The notes beneath the pieces were generated by a model. The model did not search any database. It worked only from the letters and a program-made list of their open reading frames with translations, and had not been told where the DNA came from. Shown piece after piece: positions 55,701 through 64,000 of a DNA stretch of 64,000 nt. The stretch is from Ecdyonurus torrentis (taxonomy: Eukaryota; Arthropoda; Insecta; Ephemeroptera; Heptageniidae), in contig OX439129.1 in assembly GCA_949318235.1 (NCBI GenBank), positions 32,452,254 to 32,516,253 on the forward strand. Reading direction: 5' to 3'. Positions within the stretch are counted from its first letter, which is position 1. Every line of letters starts with the position of its first letter. Both the position numbers and the translations under genes were made by a program.

Positions 55701-55982
55701 GCAACGACCACCCAACCCCATCCTCCATCAGGTGGAGCGGGAGTGTCGATGGCCAGAGAGGAGCCGCTGCTGGAATCACTAGAGCTCTGCGCTGTGCTCT
55801 GAGCGACGTTCTGCGCAGTGTTGTTGTTTTGCTGTAGGGTGTCATCTCGCCAAGTGGCGCGTTTGTTCTCCACAGGCGCAGCATTATCCATAACGGCAGC
55901 GGCTGCCACCCCCGTGGCTGCCGAGATGTCTTCTTGTTGCGTTGATTCGTCAGCATGAGGCGGGCCGGCCACAGGCGCCGCG
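49714..55982 (-). CDS. Monocarboxylate transporter (SLC16 family, MFS), N-terminus incomplete
   Basis: Minus-strand exons: 55982-54795, 53776-53659, 52311-52084, 51302-51020, 49946-49714; GT-AG and phase consistent. The first exon begins after an acceptor (TTTTTCAG) in phase 2, so an upstream exon probably exists; otherwise the first in-frame ATG at 55891 would give 652 aa. The MCT signature PPDGGWGWVVV opens TM1; TM1-6 are in the first exon. A long hydrophilic loop carries the arthropod-type block LTYRGAMLNINRYRLRAS before TM7-12 (DVRFSLFAASNFLLYMWYDV ... GLLLLVQGVANLIGPPLAG ... WLYDITGSYHLSFYLAG). The C-terminus is basic and cytosolic. SLC16 members co-transport lactate, pyruvate or ketone bodies with protons; the Arg/Asp residues set by family alignment were not checked and the substrate is unknown. 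Confidence 0.9.
50043..50343. mobile_element. MITE with TTAAAATTTGATAGGGAGAAACC ends
   Basis: The left end TTAAAATTTGATAGGGAGAA and the right end TTCTCCCTATCAATTTTTAA are inverted repeats around a 250-bp AT-rich core. It is in the transporter intron between exons 4 and 5. The GATAGGGAGAAACC end resembles GGATAGGAGAAACC of the 14583 and 35350 elements, which may indicate relatedness. Confidence 0.75.
51370..51535. mobile_element. Fragment related to the GCAAGGGCCTTGCCA element
   Basis: TATGGCAAGGCCCTTGCTGG near 51500-51520 matches the ends of the element at 39474-40903, and GACTGACGAAAGC at the left recalls its TATGACGAAAGC block. It is short and truncated, in the intron between transporter exons 3 and 4. 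Confidence 0.5.
51559..51885. mobile_element. MITE with TTAA target duplication and AGGCATAGA/TCTATGCCT ends
   Basis: A 327-bp element is flanked by TTAA at 51555-51558 and 51886-51889. The ends AGGCATAGACAACATGAAAA and ...TTTCTATGCCT pair; an inner hairpin GCCTGTTTATG/CATAAACAGG is present near 51720-51745. This is the second TTAA element in the window; it shares the insertion signature but not the sequence of 12533-12857. PiggyBac-type origin is inferred. Confidence 0.8.
53375..53403. repeat. T29 homopolymer
   Basis: A long T run lies in the intron between transporter exons 2 and 3, followed by GCCGTTGTTGTTGTTGCC. Confidence 0.85.
53984..54208. mobile_element. MITE with AATGGAG...CTCCATT termini, copy 2
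   Basis: A 225-bp element shares most of its length with 7235-7453, including TTTTTGAGAAAACTGCTC, GAGAAATACTA and CATACTTTTACGTGTTTTA. It sits in the transporter intron between exons 1 and 2 and has a diverged left end (AATGGAGCTTATCGGT). Confidence 0.85.
54310..54450 (-). mobile_element. 3' end of a non-LTR retrotransposon (minus strand)
   Basis: On the minus strand the sequence reads TAACATAGGGCTGTCAAGCC, CTCACAACGCCTTAATAAAG and TTACTTATTATTATT. A polyadenylation-like AATAAAG followed by a short TTA/ATT tail is the usual 3' end of invertebrate LINEs or their SINE partners. Only this terminus is visible and there is no reverse transcriptase frame. Confidence 0.5.
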
Positions 55983-56241
55983 CTGAAAAATTAAACAAAC
56001 AAAATATTCCGTCAGTATAAATCATCATATAAAACCTAAAAGTTTTTGTCTGTCTGCTTTTACCTGACGAAATTACGAATTTTCTGCGTGTTAAAAAATT
56101 TAAGTAATCCAAAGTTTTAGTAAGAATAATATCTAAACAACGTGCTTTCTTCATTCAAACACAAATACAATGGATATATAAGAGCAACACTCTCAACACT
56201 TCTTTCATATAAAAATAGCTATAACAAAACTAAAAAATTCT

Positions 56242-56560
56242 CTATAAACAAAAGTAATAAACGTGTTTCGCGCTTTTCAAAACATTAGTAGCAGCTGTTA
56301 ATGTCATTACGACAACATTGGTTAGCAAACTATTTTCAGCAGGTAGGCCTACAAATATAGCGGCACGGTTGCGGGAGCCACTCTGCCAGAAACAAAGCGA
56401 AAGCCGTGTGTGATCGAGATGACAAAAAGCGCGAGTAACGCGGTACATCGCGGTGGAGTACGTGTTAGTAACACAGCCAAGGCCAGTTGTGCACCGTGAC
56501 CTGCACTGATGAGGGCAACAAGCTGACCAGCCAATAACCTCTTACAGACCATCCCTCGTC
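56242..56560 (-). promoter_or_regulatory. CpG-richer patch, possible transporter promoter or 5' UTR
   Basis: This stretch is clearly richer in G, C and CpG than its surroundings (ACGCGGTACATCGCGGTGGA). On the minus strand it contains ATTGGCTGG near its upstream edge, a CCAAT-type site, and sits about 260 bp upstream of the first recognised transporter exon. No convincing donor site was found. Confidence 0.35.
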
Positions 56561-56737
56561 TTTATATCTTCACCATTTAAATAAATACGCAAATTCTCTT
56601 TTGAACATTTACTTCATTGTCATAAGCTCCCCTCTTCTTTATATAAAAAGTTAACTATTCCGACCGTGCAATGACCCATATAGACGATTACAAATTTACA
56701 AGTGTATTGCCTCTGTATCTGCAAAATTGCTTAATTG

Positions 56738-56900
56738 ATTAATAAAGAAGCAGTTGTTTTGAGGCTGACTATAAAGCGATTTCACTCACATCCGCTTCCA
56801 TTTCTATTAACTGCGCAAGCGTAGTACTGTGAAACGGAAGGGGATGTGAGCGAAATCGCTTATATAGTCCTCCCCAAAACAGTTACTTCTTTATTATATA
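56738..56900. mobile_element. MITE with TAATAAAGAAG ends
   Basis: The left arm TAATAAAGAAGCAGTTGTTT...GACTATAAAGCGATTTC pairs with the right arm GAAATCGCTTATATAGTC...AACAGTTACTTCTTTATTA. The arms are about 60 bp around the core TATTAACTGCGCAAGCG. Non-coding. Confidence 0.8.
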
Positions 56901-58198
56901 ATATTCAATATACTTTTAACTGTGAAGTAAAATAAATAAAATTTAAGAAACACAATAAATTGCTTTTTATTGTATAAATGTTTGAAATACAGTATAATAC
57001 TCGTTAAAAAAAATAATAATTATATTTTGTCAGCAGTATATTATCTGCATATTATACCATAATGTATAATGAACTATACCAACTGTTTATAAATTTCGGA
57101 GTTCTAAAAACTAAAATTTTAACTCATGATTTATCTACAATAAATACATACGTTTTGAATTCAAATGTTGCAAGAAACATACTGAAGTCATAGCCAACAA
57201 GACAACGTATCGGAAATATGTTAAAATTATCAGAATTTAATACAAAGCATTATAATTAACTGTATCAGTCAATGACATAATTATCTTGTAGTTTGCTATT
57301 TTATCTTATAAAGATTAAACAATCTTAACAAGGCAAGGTCAGGAATATATATTATAATATATATAGTGTGATTGATTATCGTGCGTATATGAGACACGAG
57401 GCAAACTTTTGCAGACACAAAATACCATCGGTGAAAGAAAATAATAATAATAATTGAAAGTGAATTAAGGTTATAATTGATAAGTACTTCATCATGTAGC
57501 AGTTCACTGAAATTTAACTGTTTTTCTTTACAAATATAATATAAATTTTTTTTTTTATCTTTTATATTATATTTTTTCTTTATATTTTATGCTTCTACTT
57601 GTTAATTTTTTCTGTCAAGCACATTTTTTATCAGTTATATATACCACGTGCTTAATTAAGTTTTATCAATAGAGCAAGAATCTTTTATCTCTCTGTCTGT
57701 CCCAGCTATACCTCTCTCTTATCCGCGTGTACGTATAGCTCTTATAAACGACTGTACATTCTTGCATAATATGCAATTATTAAAAGAAGAGTTTGTTTTT
57801 ATTCGATTGCTTTTACTGATGTGTTTTTTACAAAATATGTAAAGCGTAGTCCTCCTATCCCTCTTTAACATTTTGATAAAAAAAAATGCTGAGGAAATAT
57901 TAAAATGCAATGTAAAAAGTAACAATCATATCAATGAATGATTGCAAATGTTTAAGATGATTAAAGACTATAATTTATAACATATTCAATACGTAATTTA
58001 AGATATTATAATATGTATCAATATAACAATAAAGTATAATATATACACACATACTGTACTGTATATTTATATTATAATACATTAAAATATTTTTATTTTT
58101 TAAAGTGCTTGAACTGAAAAAGTGTTTCCATGTAGATGTTATGATAATGATTATTTGACTTGTAGAACAATCTAATATTTGTTAGGTGGGTGGCATAC

Positions 58199-58302
58199 AC
58201 ATGACCTCGTGAAGGCCGCAGGCAAGCAGGCAGAGCTGCTACTTGAAATTTGGCAGAGGGCCAGTAAGCAGCCTCAGGAGCAAAGCCTGGGCCTAAACCC
58301 AT
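58199..58302 (-). CDS. Candidate upstream first exon of the monocarboxylate transporter (tentative)
   Basis: On the minus strand an ATG at 58302 opens MGLGPGFAPEAAYWPSAKF and continues to a possible donor (CATGT before GTATGC) at 58199. It ends in phase 2, which is what the first recognised transporter exon (55982) requires; joining would give ...SRGHV then AAPVAGPPHADE. The stretch is GC-rich, unlike its surroundings. The donor is not strong and no homology is recognised, so this may be chance. Confidence 0.22.
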
Positions 58303-58883
58303 GGTTTATACTAGTGGCACTACACCACGGTTGTCCCGCGATCACTTTTGGCTCGCTAGGGAAGATCGATGCGAGTGGCGCTTGCGCTGCGCCTCTGACT
58401 TATCCTAGCCATGTAGCCTGCAAGCCTGCCCTTGTTCAAAACACTTGCGCCACTCCAGCCCAAATATGTGGAGATCACACAAAAAGTTAGGAACCAAGCC
58501 AAAATCACTTGAGCAAACCCTTGTCTTATTATCTTCACAAATACCATGCCTTTGTCGTACAAGCATTTATTATTATTTTATTTTTTTACAAGATGAAATT
58601 TAGAACTCTAATTTTTTAGAAAGGTAAAGTAGCCAAAAAGTTAAAATTACAACCACATTTTCTATACTTTCCAAATTCACTACAAAAATGTATATAATGA
58701 TCGATAAATAGTAATAATAAATTGATACTGTATAATTAATGTAATATAATATTAAAAAATATATACCGTATATATTCCGCACTGCAATGGATAAAATAAA
58801 TAAAACTTGTTTCTATATAAAGCCATTGAAAAATATATATATTATTTCAGCAGACATAATTCATAATAGTCACGAAATAATTC

Positions 58884-58918
<35 letters not shown>

Positions 58919-59828
58919 CTTCATTGATTTTGTTTTATTTTTAGTGTCTTCTTCTAATATATCAGCAGTTCAAGGGTACGTCTTTATATAAATACATGAA
59001 CCTCGTCAGAAACGCTTTCGACATTAACATCAAATAATTAAGTAGGCTAAAAAGAAGAAGCTCAATTCGAACAAAAGTTTAAAGATATATAAATATGCGA
59101 TAGTACCCGTAATAGCTATAACATCAACAGTAGAAGAAATGACAGAGGGAAAAATATTATAGGGATTTTTTTTCAACTTAAATTAATTATTTTTTATAAA
59201 AGATCTTATTAAATTTTGCAAGACCAATGGCATGCCGCAAAAATTGCTGCTTTTCTTCACATTTGTAAAAAACAGTGCGTGCGGGGAGGGGAAGAGTACT
59301 ATACGTAATGCATATTAATGTGATGCTATAAATACTGCATTCAAAGAAACAGTTATTTGATTTTATTCACATAATTTTTTCATCGCAAAGATGGCAGTAT
59401 ATGGTTATTTTATTTAACCGCAATGGTCCAGCTGCCATATTGCCGTTACTTATTTTACTATTTATATTATTTTAGCATGACTTTTAATATTGGGAAGTAA
59501 AATTTCCCCATATAGCGGGGGACTATTGCGCTGAAATTATTAATTATGTTTGGAGAATATAATATAGTATACCATCGTGTGCTTGTTAATCATGGCAAAA
59601 CCCATGACAATTTATCAATAATGAATATTCAAAAGCTAAAACATTAAGCCTATTTGTATTAACCGCGGCAGGATAGTTTTACATAAAGACAGAAGTAAAG
59701 CAGCAAACAAACAAAAAGGAGCGGAAGAATAAAAGTAAAGGATAATATGCGATCATTATATACACACTACGCAGCTATAGATTCTATAAATTCAATTCAG
59801 AAAAAAATTATCTATATCCCATTTGTTA

Positions 59829-59865
<37 letters not shown>

Positions 59866-61188
59866 TACTCTATAAACTCGCTATAAATCTTTGTAGATAA
59901 AGTATATTTATATTTCAAAACAAACCAAATATAATATAAATACTGGAGAAAGAGAGACATAAAATGTTTCGAATCTTAATATTTACAACTATAAGAAATT
60001 TTATAACATTGTATATCAAAGCCAAAAGTTCTCCGAGATAAAAGATGAGATATAATACTAGATTTGTATTTGAAAAAAATATTTGATTAGTAACATAGCG
60101 TATTTGCTTATATATATATAGCCTTGGCCTTGACTTCTTATTCATATTTATTATATTGAAAAAATCGCTTGTTTAATTTTGTTACTGTTACACTATATAT
60201 GATAATATATAATACATATATTATGTATTATATTTATTTATAACGATGCTAAAAGTTTTTGCTATTTATACTTTTGTCATCCCCCGCTTTGGAATTTTTA
60301 TTCTCCCGCTAAGAATTTACTACAAAATAGTAATAATTAACTAAATACGATATAGGAAATAAAAAGCATTATTATAAATGTCTTGTTATGCTAATTTGAA
60401 GTACATGTTATTTTCCTTGGCAAATTATTGCAGAACAATACTATTAAATGAAAAATGTACTTTTGAAATTTTTAACCGCACGTATGTGACCTAAATTAAA
60501 AAAAAAATAATAATTATAAAAAAGTTAAAAAAGAAATCAAAAGTTGAATATTAAATATGAGAATAAATTACACTGAAATACGTATATACGCATAATTTTA
60601 AAATAAATAATAATAATCATACATACCAGCTCAGCATTTAAAGATTGTACTGTATATAGGAAACTTCCTCTACTACATGATGATATTGAGTGAATTGACC
60701 TTGTTCGTATATGTTAATGCACTTTTGCAATAACAGATAATAAAAAATAAAAAAACTCTACGCGTTACTTCCTAGATTTTATATTTTTATAATCTATAAT
60801 ATAGTAAAAATAAATAGCGGAAGAAGAAAAATGAAATTATTATATTACACCTTTTTTTTCCTCTTAAAACTTTCGTTTTCAAAATAATCGATTAGAGTGA
60901 AAACATAAGCGACTTGCCAAGCTATATAGTTGCCATTGACAAATCATTCAAATAATATATTCTTATCAGACAAAAGCATAAAGCTGTCGTGGTTTTATAT
61001 TTAAACGCGCATTATCATTATTCACATAATTATACTCTGTTATCTTACATTATTTCAGCACAATGTTTAATTTGTGTTAATTAATTAACTATATATTTAA
61101 ATAATAAAGCGAGAAATATAAAATAAACGAAATAAAATAATTAAAATTAATATAATCTTTTACAACACTGTGTTATATATTAATTATA

Positions 61189-61193
<5 letters not shown>

Positions 61194-61244
<51 letters not shown>
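61194..61244. repeat. (TA)n microsatellite
   Basis: About 50 bp of uninterrupted TA repeats, then CACGTGTA. Confidence 0.9.
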
Positions 61245-61248
<4 letters not shown>

Positions 61249-62789
61249 GTGTAAAGAGTTTACGCAATAATGCAATTGATGCGTAATAAAAAATATGACA
61301 TTTAAAAGGTAAATAAGATGTCAAGTAGTAAAAGGTATGCATAAATCTTACATATATTATCTCGTACACTAGAAAACACGTATCAAAATATTTAGTATTA
61401 ATTTAAACAAGCGTGTGTGTTTATATGCCCTTTAGCGTATCTCTGGTTTATGTTTTGTTTATCACAACATAATACCATAATTATATAAGTATTATATATG
61501 AACAAAGAATAAGATAAAGTTATGTATAACTTTATAAAAAGTTTACTTAAAATTAGAAGGAAAAATTACACGGAAAATAATTTTATTTTACAATAAATTA
61601 AATATATAATGTAAAAATGTGAACGTGTATAACGAAATTCAGTTTTATGATAATTATATAAATTATGTGTGCGATATATAATGATATATTATTCAATAGA
61701 ATTCTATTCTATTTTTATAATATATTTTGTGTATGCTGTATGCTGTAATACAATACATTCAGTTTGGGTTAGGATACATGATATGAAAACTAATATCCTG
61801 TCCACGTCATTTTTTTTTTTTTTTTTTTTTTTTTTTCGCGAGAGCACAGAATAAAAGTTTTTGGACATATAACAACTAGGTCAAGACCACCAAATTGGAT
61901 CAAAGATTATGCAAGTGCGCTTATACGGCGCCGCCGTGCCGTGCACTCCTCCCAAAAGCTGTTGCTATGAGGATTTTAGCTATAGGTACATATTAATTAA
62001 GCGAGATCTAATAATGGTCAAATCAAATGCATGCACAAGAAAATCACTTTCGTGTTTCTCACCTCAATCAGGTACTGTCGCATATCAGGCGCTGTGGCCC
62101 TGATTCTGCGGTGTTTATTGTTGTCGAACTTTGCATGTTCATCAATGAGCCTTTTTTACAGCTATACTCTGAATAGTATTTGCAATACTTTATTTAATAT
62201 ACGAATAACAATTTCTTAGAAATTACTTAATTATTGAGTGTAGCAAAAAAATTACGAGATTTTTTTAGGGATTTGATTTCTATTTATAATAGATTTATGT
62301 ATATTTTTATTTCAATTTTTCTTTTATCCCTATTTAATATTTGTAAAAGTTACGATTTTATACTATATCCTACTTAAAAATGAAGTAATCAATAAATGTC
62401 AAATATAAACAACAGCAAAACGGTAAATTATCACAGGCTAGTAAAATTATTTACAAACAACATTTACAAATAAAAAAAACACACAACATGACGACCTCCT
62501 GCCCTGTCCCACCAAAACATACTGCACTGGTCGATCATCCGCGGTCCGCCAGGATTGCACCTGCGCAAATGTGCAATACAGAACGCCACTTCAGAACAGC
62601 GTACTAACTGTATTAATTGTATCAATTTTACTTTTAAAAATGTGCATTACTCACAAAAACATACCAGGCAGGCCGTAAACCATAAACTAAAAAATCAATA
62701 AACACTCCTAGACCATTTATTTATCGATGCAAAATTTTGAAAACATTAATAATTAACGCAACGCGATGCTCATTTTTTATTAGCAGACG

Positions 62790-62908
62790 CCACAAAGCCA
62801 GCTGTTCAATGTTGACAAAATTGTTTTGGTAAACTAAATTTAATAATATTGATGTAATCTAAGAATTTTGAAAGAAATATACACATTTTTCTAAAAAAAA
62901 AAAAAAAA
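62790..62908 (+). promoter_or_regulatory. Probable promoter/5' UTR of the TFPT homologue
   Basis: CAGCTGTTCA (62800-62809) overlaps AATGTTGACAAAA (62808-62820). The first motif is also present upstream of TXNDC11 and the second upstream of SVIP/TMEM104. A run of A directly precedes the ATG at 62909. Confidence 0.4.
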
Positions 62909-63897
62909 ATGATTGTTCCAAGTGCTCAATTAACAGATGAATCTAGTGATGTAGTAATAAATGGGGAGAATTCGGTGTACAGAAGAAAATATTTTACACT
63001 TCTCCAACGCTGTGAGCAGTTACAAAAGGTAATATTGCATTTTCTGTTGCATATTTAATTTATGTTTGTATAATGCATCTCCAATTTTGTAAAAAATTGA
63101 TGTTAAAAAAAAGTAAATTAAAATATATTAGATAACAATAAAAATTTCAGTAACGTCAAATAATCATTTACATACCATTGCGTGGCTCTCAATCAAGCAT
63201 AAAATGCATGTTTAACTTGAGCAAAATGCCTTCATATGCTGGGCAAACGAATTGCCATGGAATTTGTTTTTAATTTATCTTCAATTTCAAAACATTCCAT
63301 AAGCTAATAATTTCATACTTTTATTGTTCCCATACAGGAAAATGAAAGAATTGTCCACAGAATCCAAGAAGTTGGAAAACTATTGAAACGGTCCCGAAAA
63401 GACAGAAAGTGGGTAAAATGTTGACATTACTGTACATAGTGAATGAAAATTTGTGGATTTCTAGGGGCAAAGGGAATGGGGTTTACAAACAAGCCTCTTT
63501 GTGTCTCATTAGCTTCTTATAATGACTTTTGCCGGTGTTTTGTGAGCACAGAGTTGACAACATCATACTAACTTGAACATACTAGTGATACTTCAATGTT
63601 AAAAATATAGCTCTAGCAATAATGTGTACTCGTAAGCATAGTCTAAATATTTTGTGGTACTTTACAATTAACAACATGCTGTTTCTATTAATATCTTTAA
63701 TTAGTAGACTAATTATTGAAGCACTAGCATACCTAAGTAAATATAAAGGAATGCACCTTACCTTTTGTTCTTGTGTTAGGCTATTGATGACCAGACTAGA
63801 CCACTATGGAGATGCATGGAGAACTGCTCCATTACCTCTCGCTCTTGAAGAGGAGAAAGTTGAGGTGAAACCTCCACCTGTAGCAGTGCCAGTTAAA
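62909..63897 (+). CDS. TFPT: TFPT (INO80 complex subunit F) homologue, first three exons, truncated by window end
   Basis: Exons: 62909-63028, 63338-63408, 63780-63897 (donor GTAAGT follows); phases 0, 2 and 0; 103 aa seen. Residues 23-70 (YRRKYFTLLQRCEQLQKEN, RIVHRIQEVGKLLKR, then RLDHYGDAWR) match the conserved coiled coil of TFPT/Amida, which ends in a D-x-Y/H-GDD-type motif. TFPT is a metazoan-specific nuclear subunit of the INO80 chromatin remodeller, contacting the N-terminal part of the INO80 ATPase. The following PPPVAVPVK segment is a linker; further exons must lie beyond the right edge. MCRS1 and other INO80 subunits do not fit. Confidence 0.82.
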
Positions 63898-63943
63898 GTA
63901 AGTTAGCTAATTTATGTTCAATTAATTTCAGGCTATACTGGGA

Positions 63944-63956
63944 GGGGGGGGGGGGG

Positions 63957-64000
<44 letters not shown>
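63944..64000. repeat. G13 run followed by (TA)n at the window edge
   Basis: Thirteen G, then TAA and a TA repeat running off the right end, in the intron after TFPT exon 3. Confidence 0.9.

Larger units (their letters stand above)
55983..62908. other. Large AT-rich region upstream of the transporter and TFPT genes
   Basis: No certain coding exon lies here. GC-richer islands occur at about 56240-56560 and 58180-58490 and 61900-62110 and 62490-62620. They are candidates for promoter or 5' exons of the minus-strand transporter. The remainder holds T tracts (58885-58917, 59829-59863, 61810-61835), a TA tract at 61194-61244 and the MITE at 56738-56900. Confidence 0.55.

Noticed and set aside
55970..55972. 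GTG at 55972 as the transporter start codon
   Set aside because: A GTG start is not expected for this nuclear gene, and the frame stays open upstream to a splice acceptor, so an upstream exon or the ATG at 55891 is more likely.
58179..58490. 103-aa plus-strand frame in the GC-rich patch upstream of the transporter
   Set aside because: No splice sites or recognisable domain; better viewed as part of the candidate minus-strand exon/promoter patch.

Overview
The window is animal nuclear DNA. It is AT-rich, its genes are split by short GT-AG introns, and it is crowded with microsatellites, homopolymer runs and small inverted-repeat transposons (MITEs). The gene set fits an invertebrate, and most likely an arthropod: an SLC16-type monocarboxylate transporter with the arthropod-style LTYRGAMLNINRYRLRAS linker, a single-CRD galectin with a Gly/Pro/Tyr tail, and the metazoan genes ARHGAP11A, TXNDC11, TMEM104, SVIP and TFPT. 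The species cannot be fixed from the sequence alone. Nothing here is bacterial or viral, and I found no rRNA, tRNA or CRISPR array.

Layout. 1-5190 is a satellite of roughly 180-bp monomers that reverses orientation near 1,380-1,580 and carries the same ordered monomer variants on both sides. 5.2-6.6 kb holds a MITE, an orphan promoter-like patch with two NRF1-type palindromes, and then a promoter with E2F, paired CCAAT and CHR-like sites. 6,700-17,380 (+) is an ARHGAP11A-like RhoGAP with a complete 11-exon coding model of 1,068 aa. 21,013-25,741 (-) is a chimeric galectin (8 exons, 455 aa). 26,453-33,286 (+) is TXNDC11 (13 exons, 835 aa). 36,523-41,976 (-) is TMEM104 (10 exons, 481 aa). 42,308-46,078 (+) is SVIP (3 exons, 82 aa). 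49,714-55,982 (-) is a monocarboxylate transporter (5 exons seen, N-terminus unresolved). 62,909-63,897 (+) is the start of a TFPT/INO80F homologue that runs off the window. All exon models were built by hand from splice sites, reading-frame phase and family similarity.

Organisation. Genes alternate in strand, so they form head-to-head pairs (galectin/TXNDC11, TMEM104/SVIP) and tail-to-tail pairs. Head-to-head start codons are about 710 and 330 bp apart, which suggests shared promoters. TXNDC11 (an ER-membrane thioredoxin-family protein linked to ERAD) and SVIP (a p97/VCP cofactor that restrains ERAD) flank TMEM104. This neighbourhood is intriguing but unproven as functional.

Mobile DNA. At least a dozen inverted-repeat elements lie in introns and intergenic DNA. 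Several have clear target-site duplications: an 8-bp hAT-type, two 4-bp TTAA, two 3-bp TAA, and several TA types. Several families have two or more members in the window, which confirms them internally. One element carries a motif like those of Penelope-like elements and hammerhead ribozymes (CTGAAGA...CGAAACGTC).
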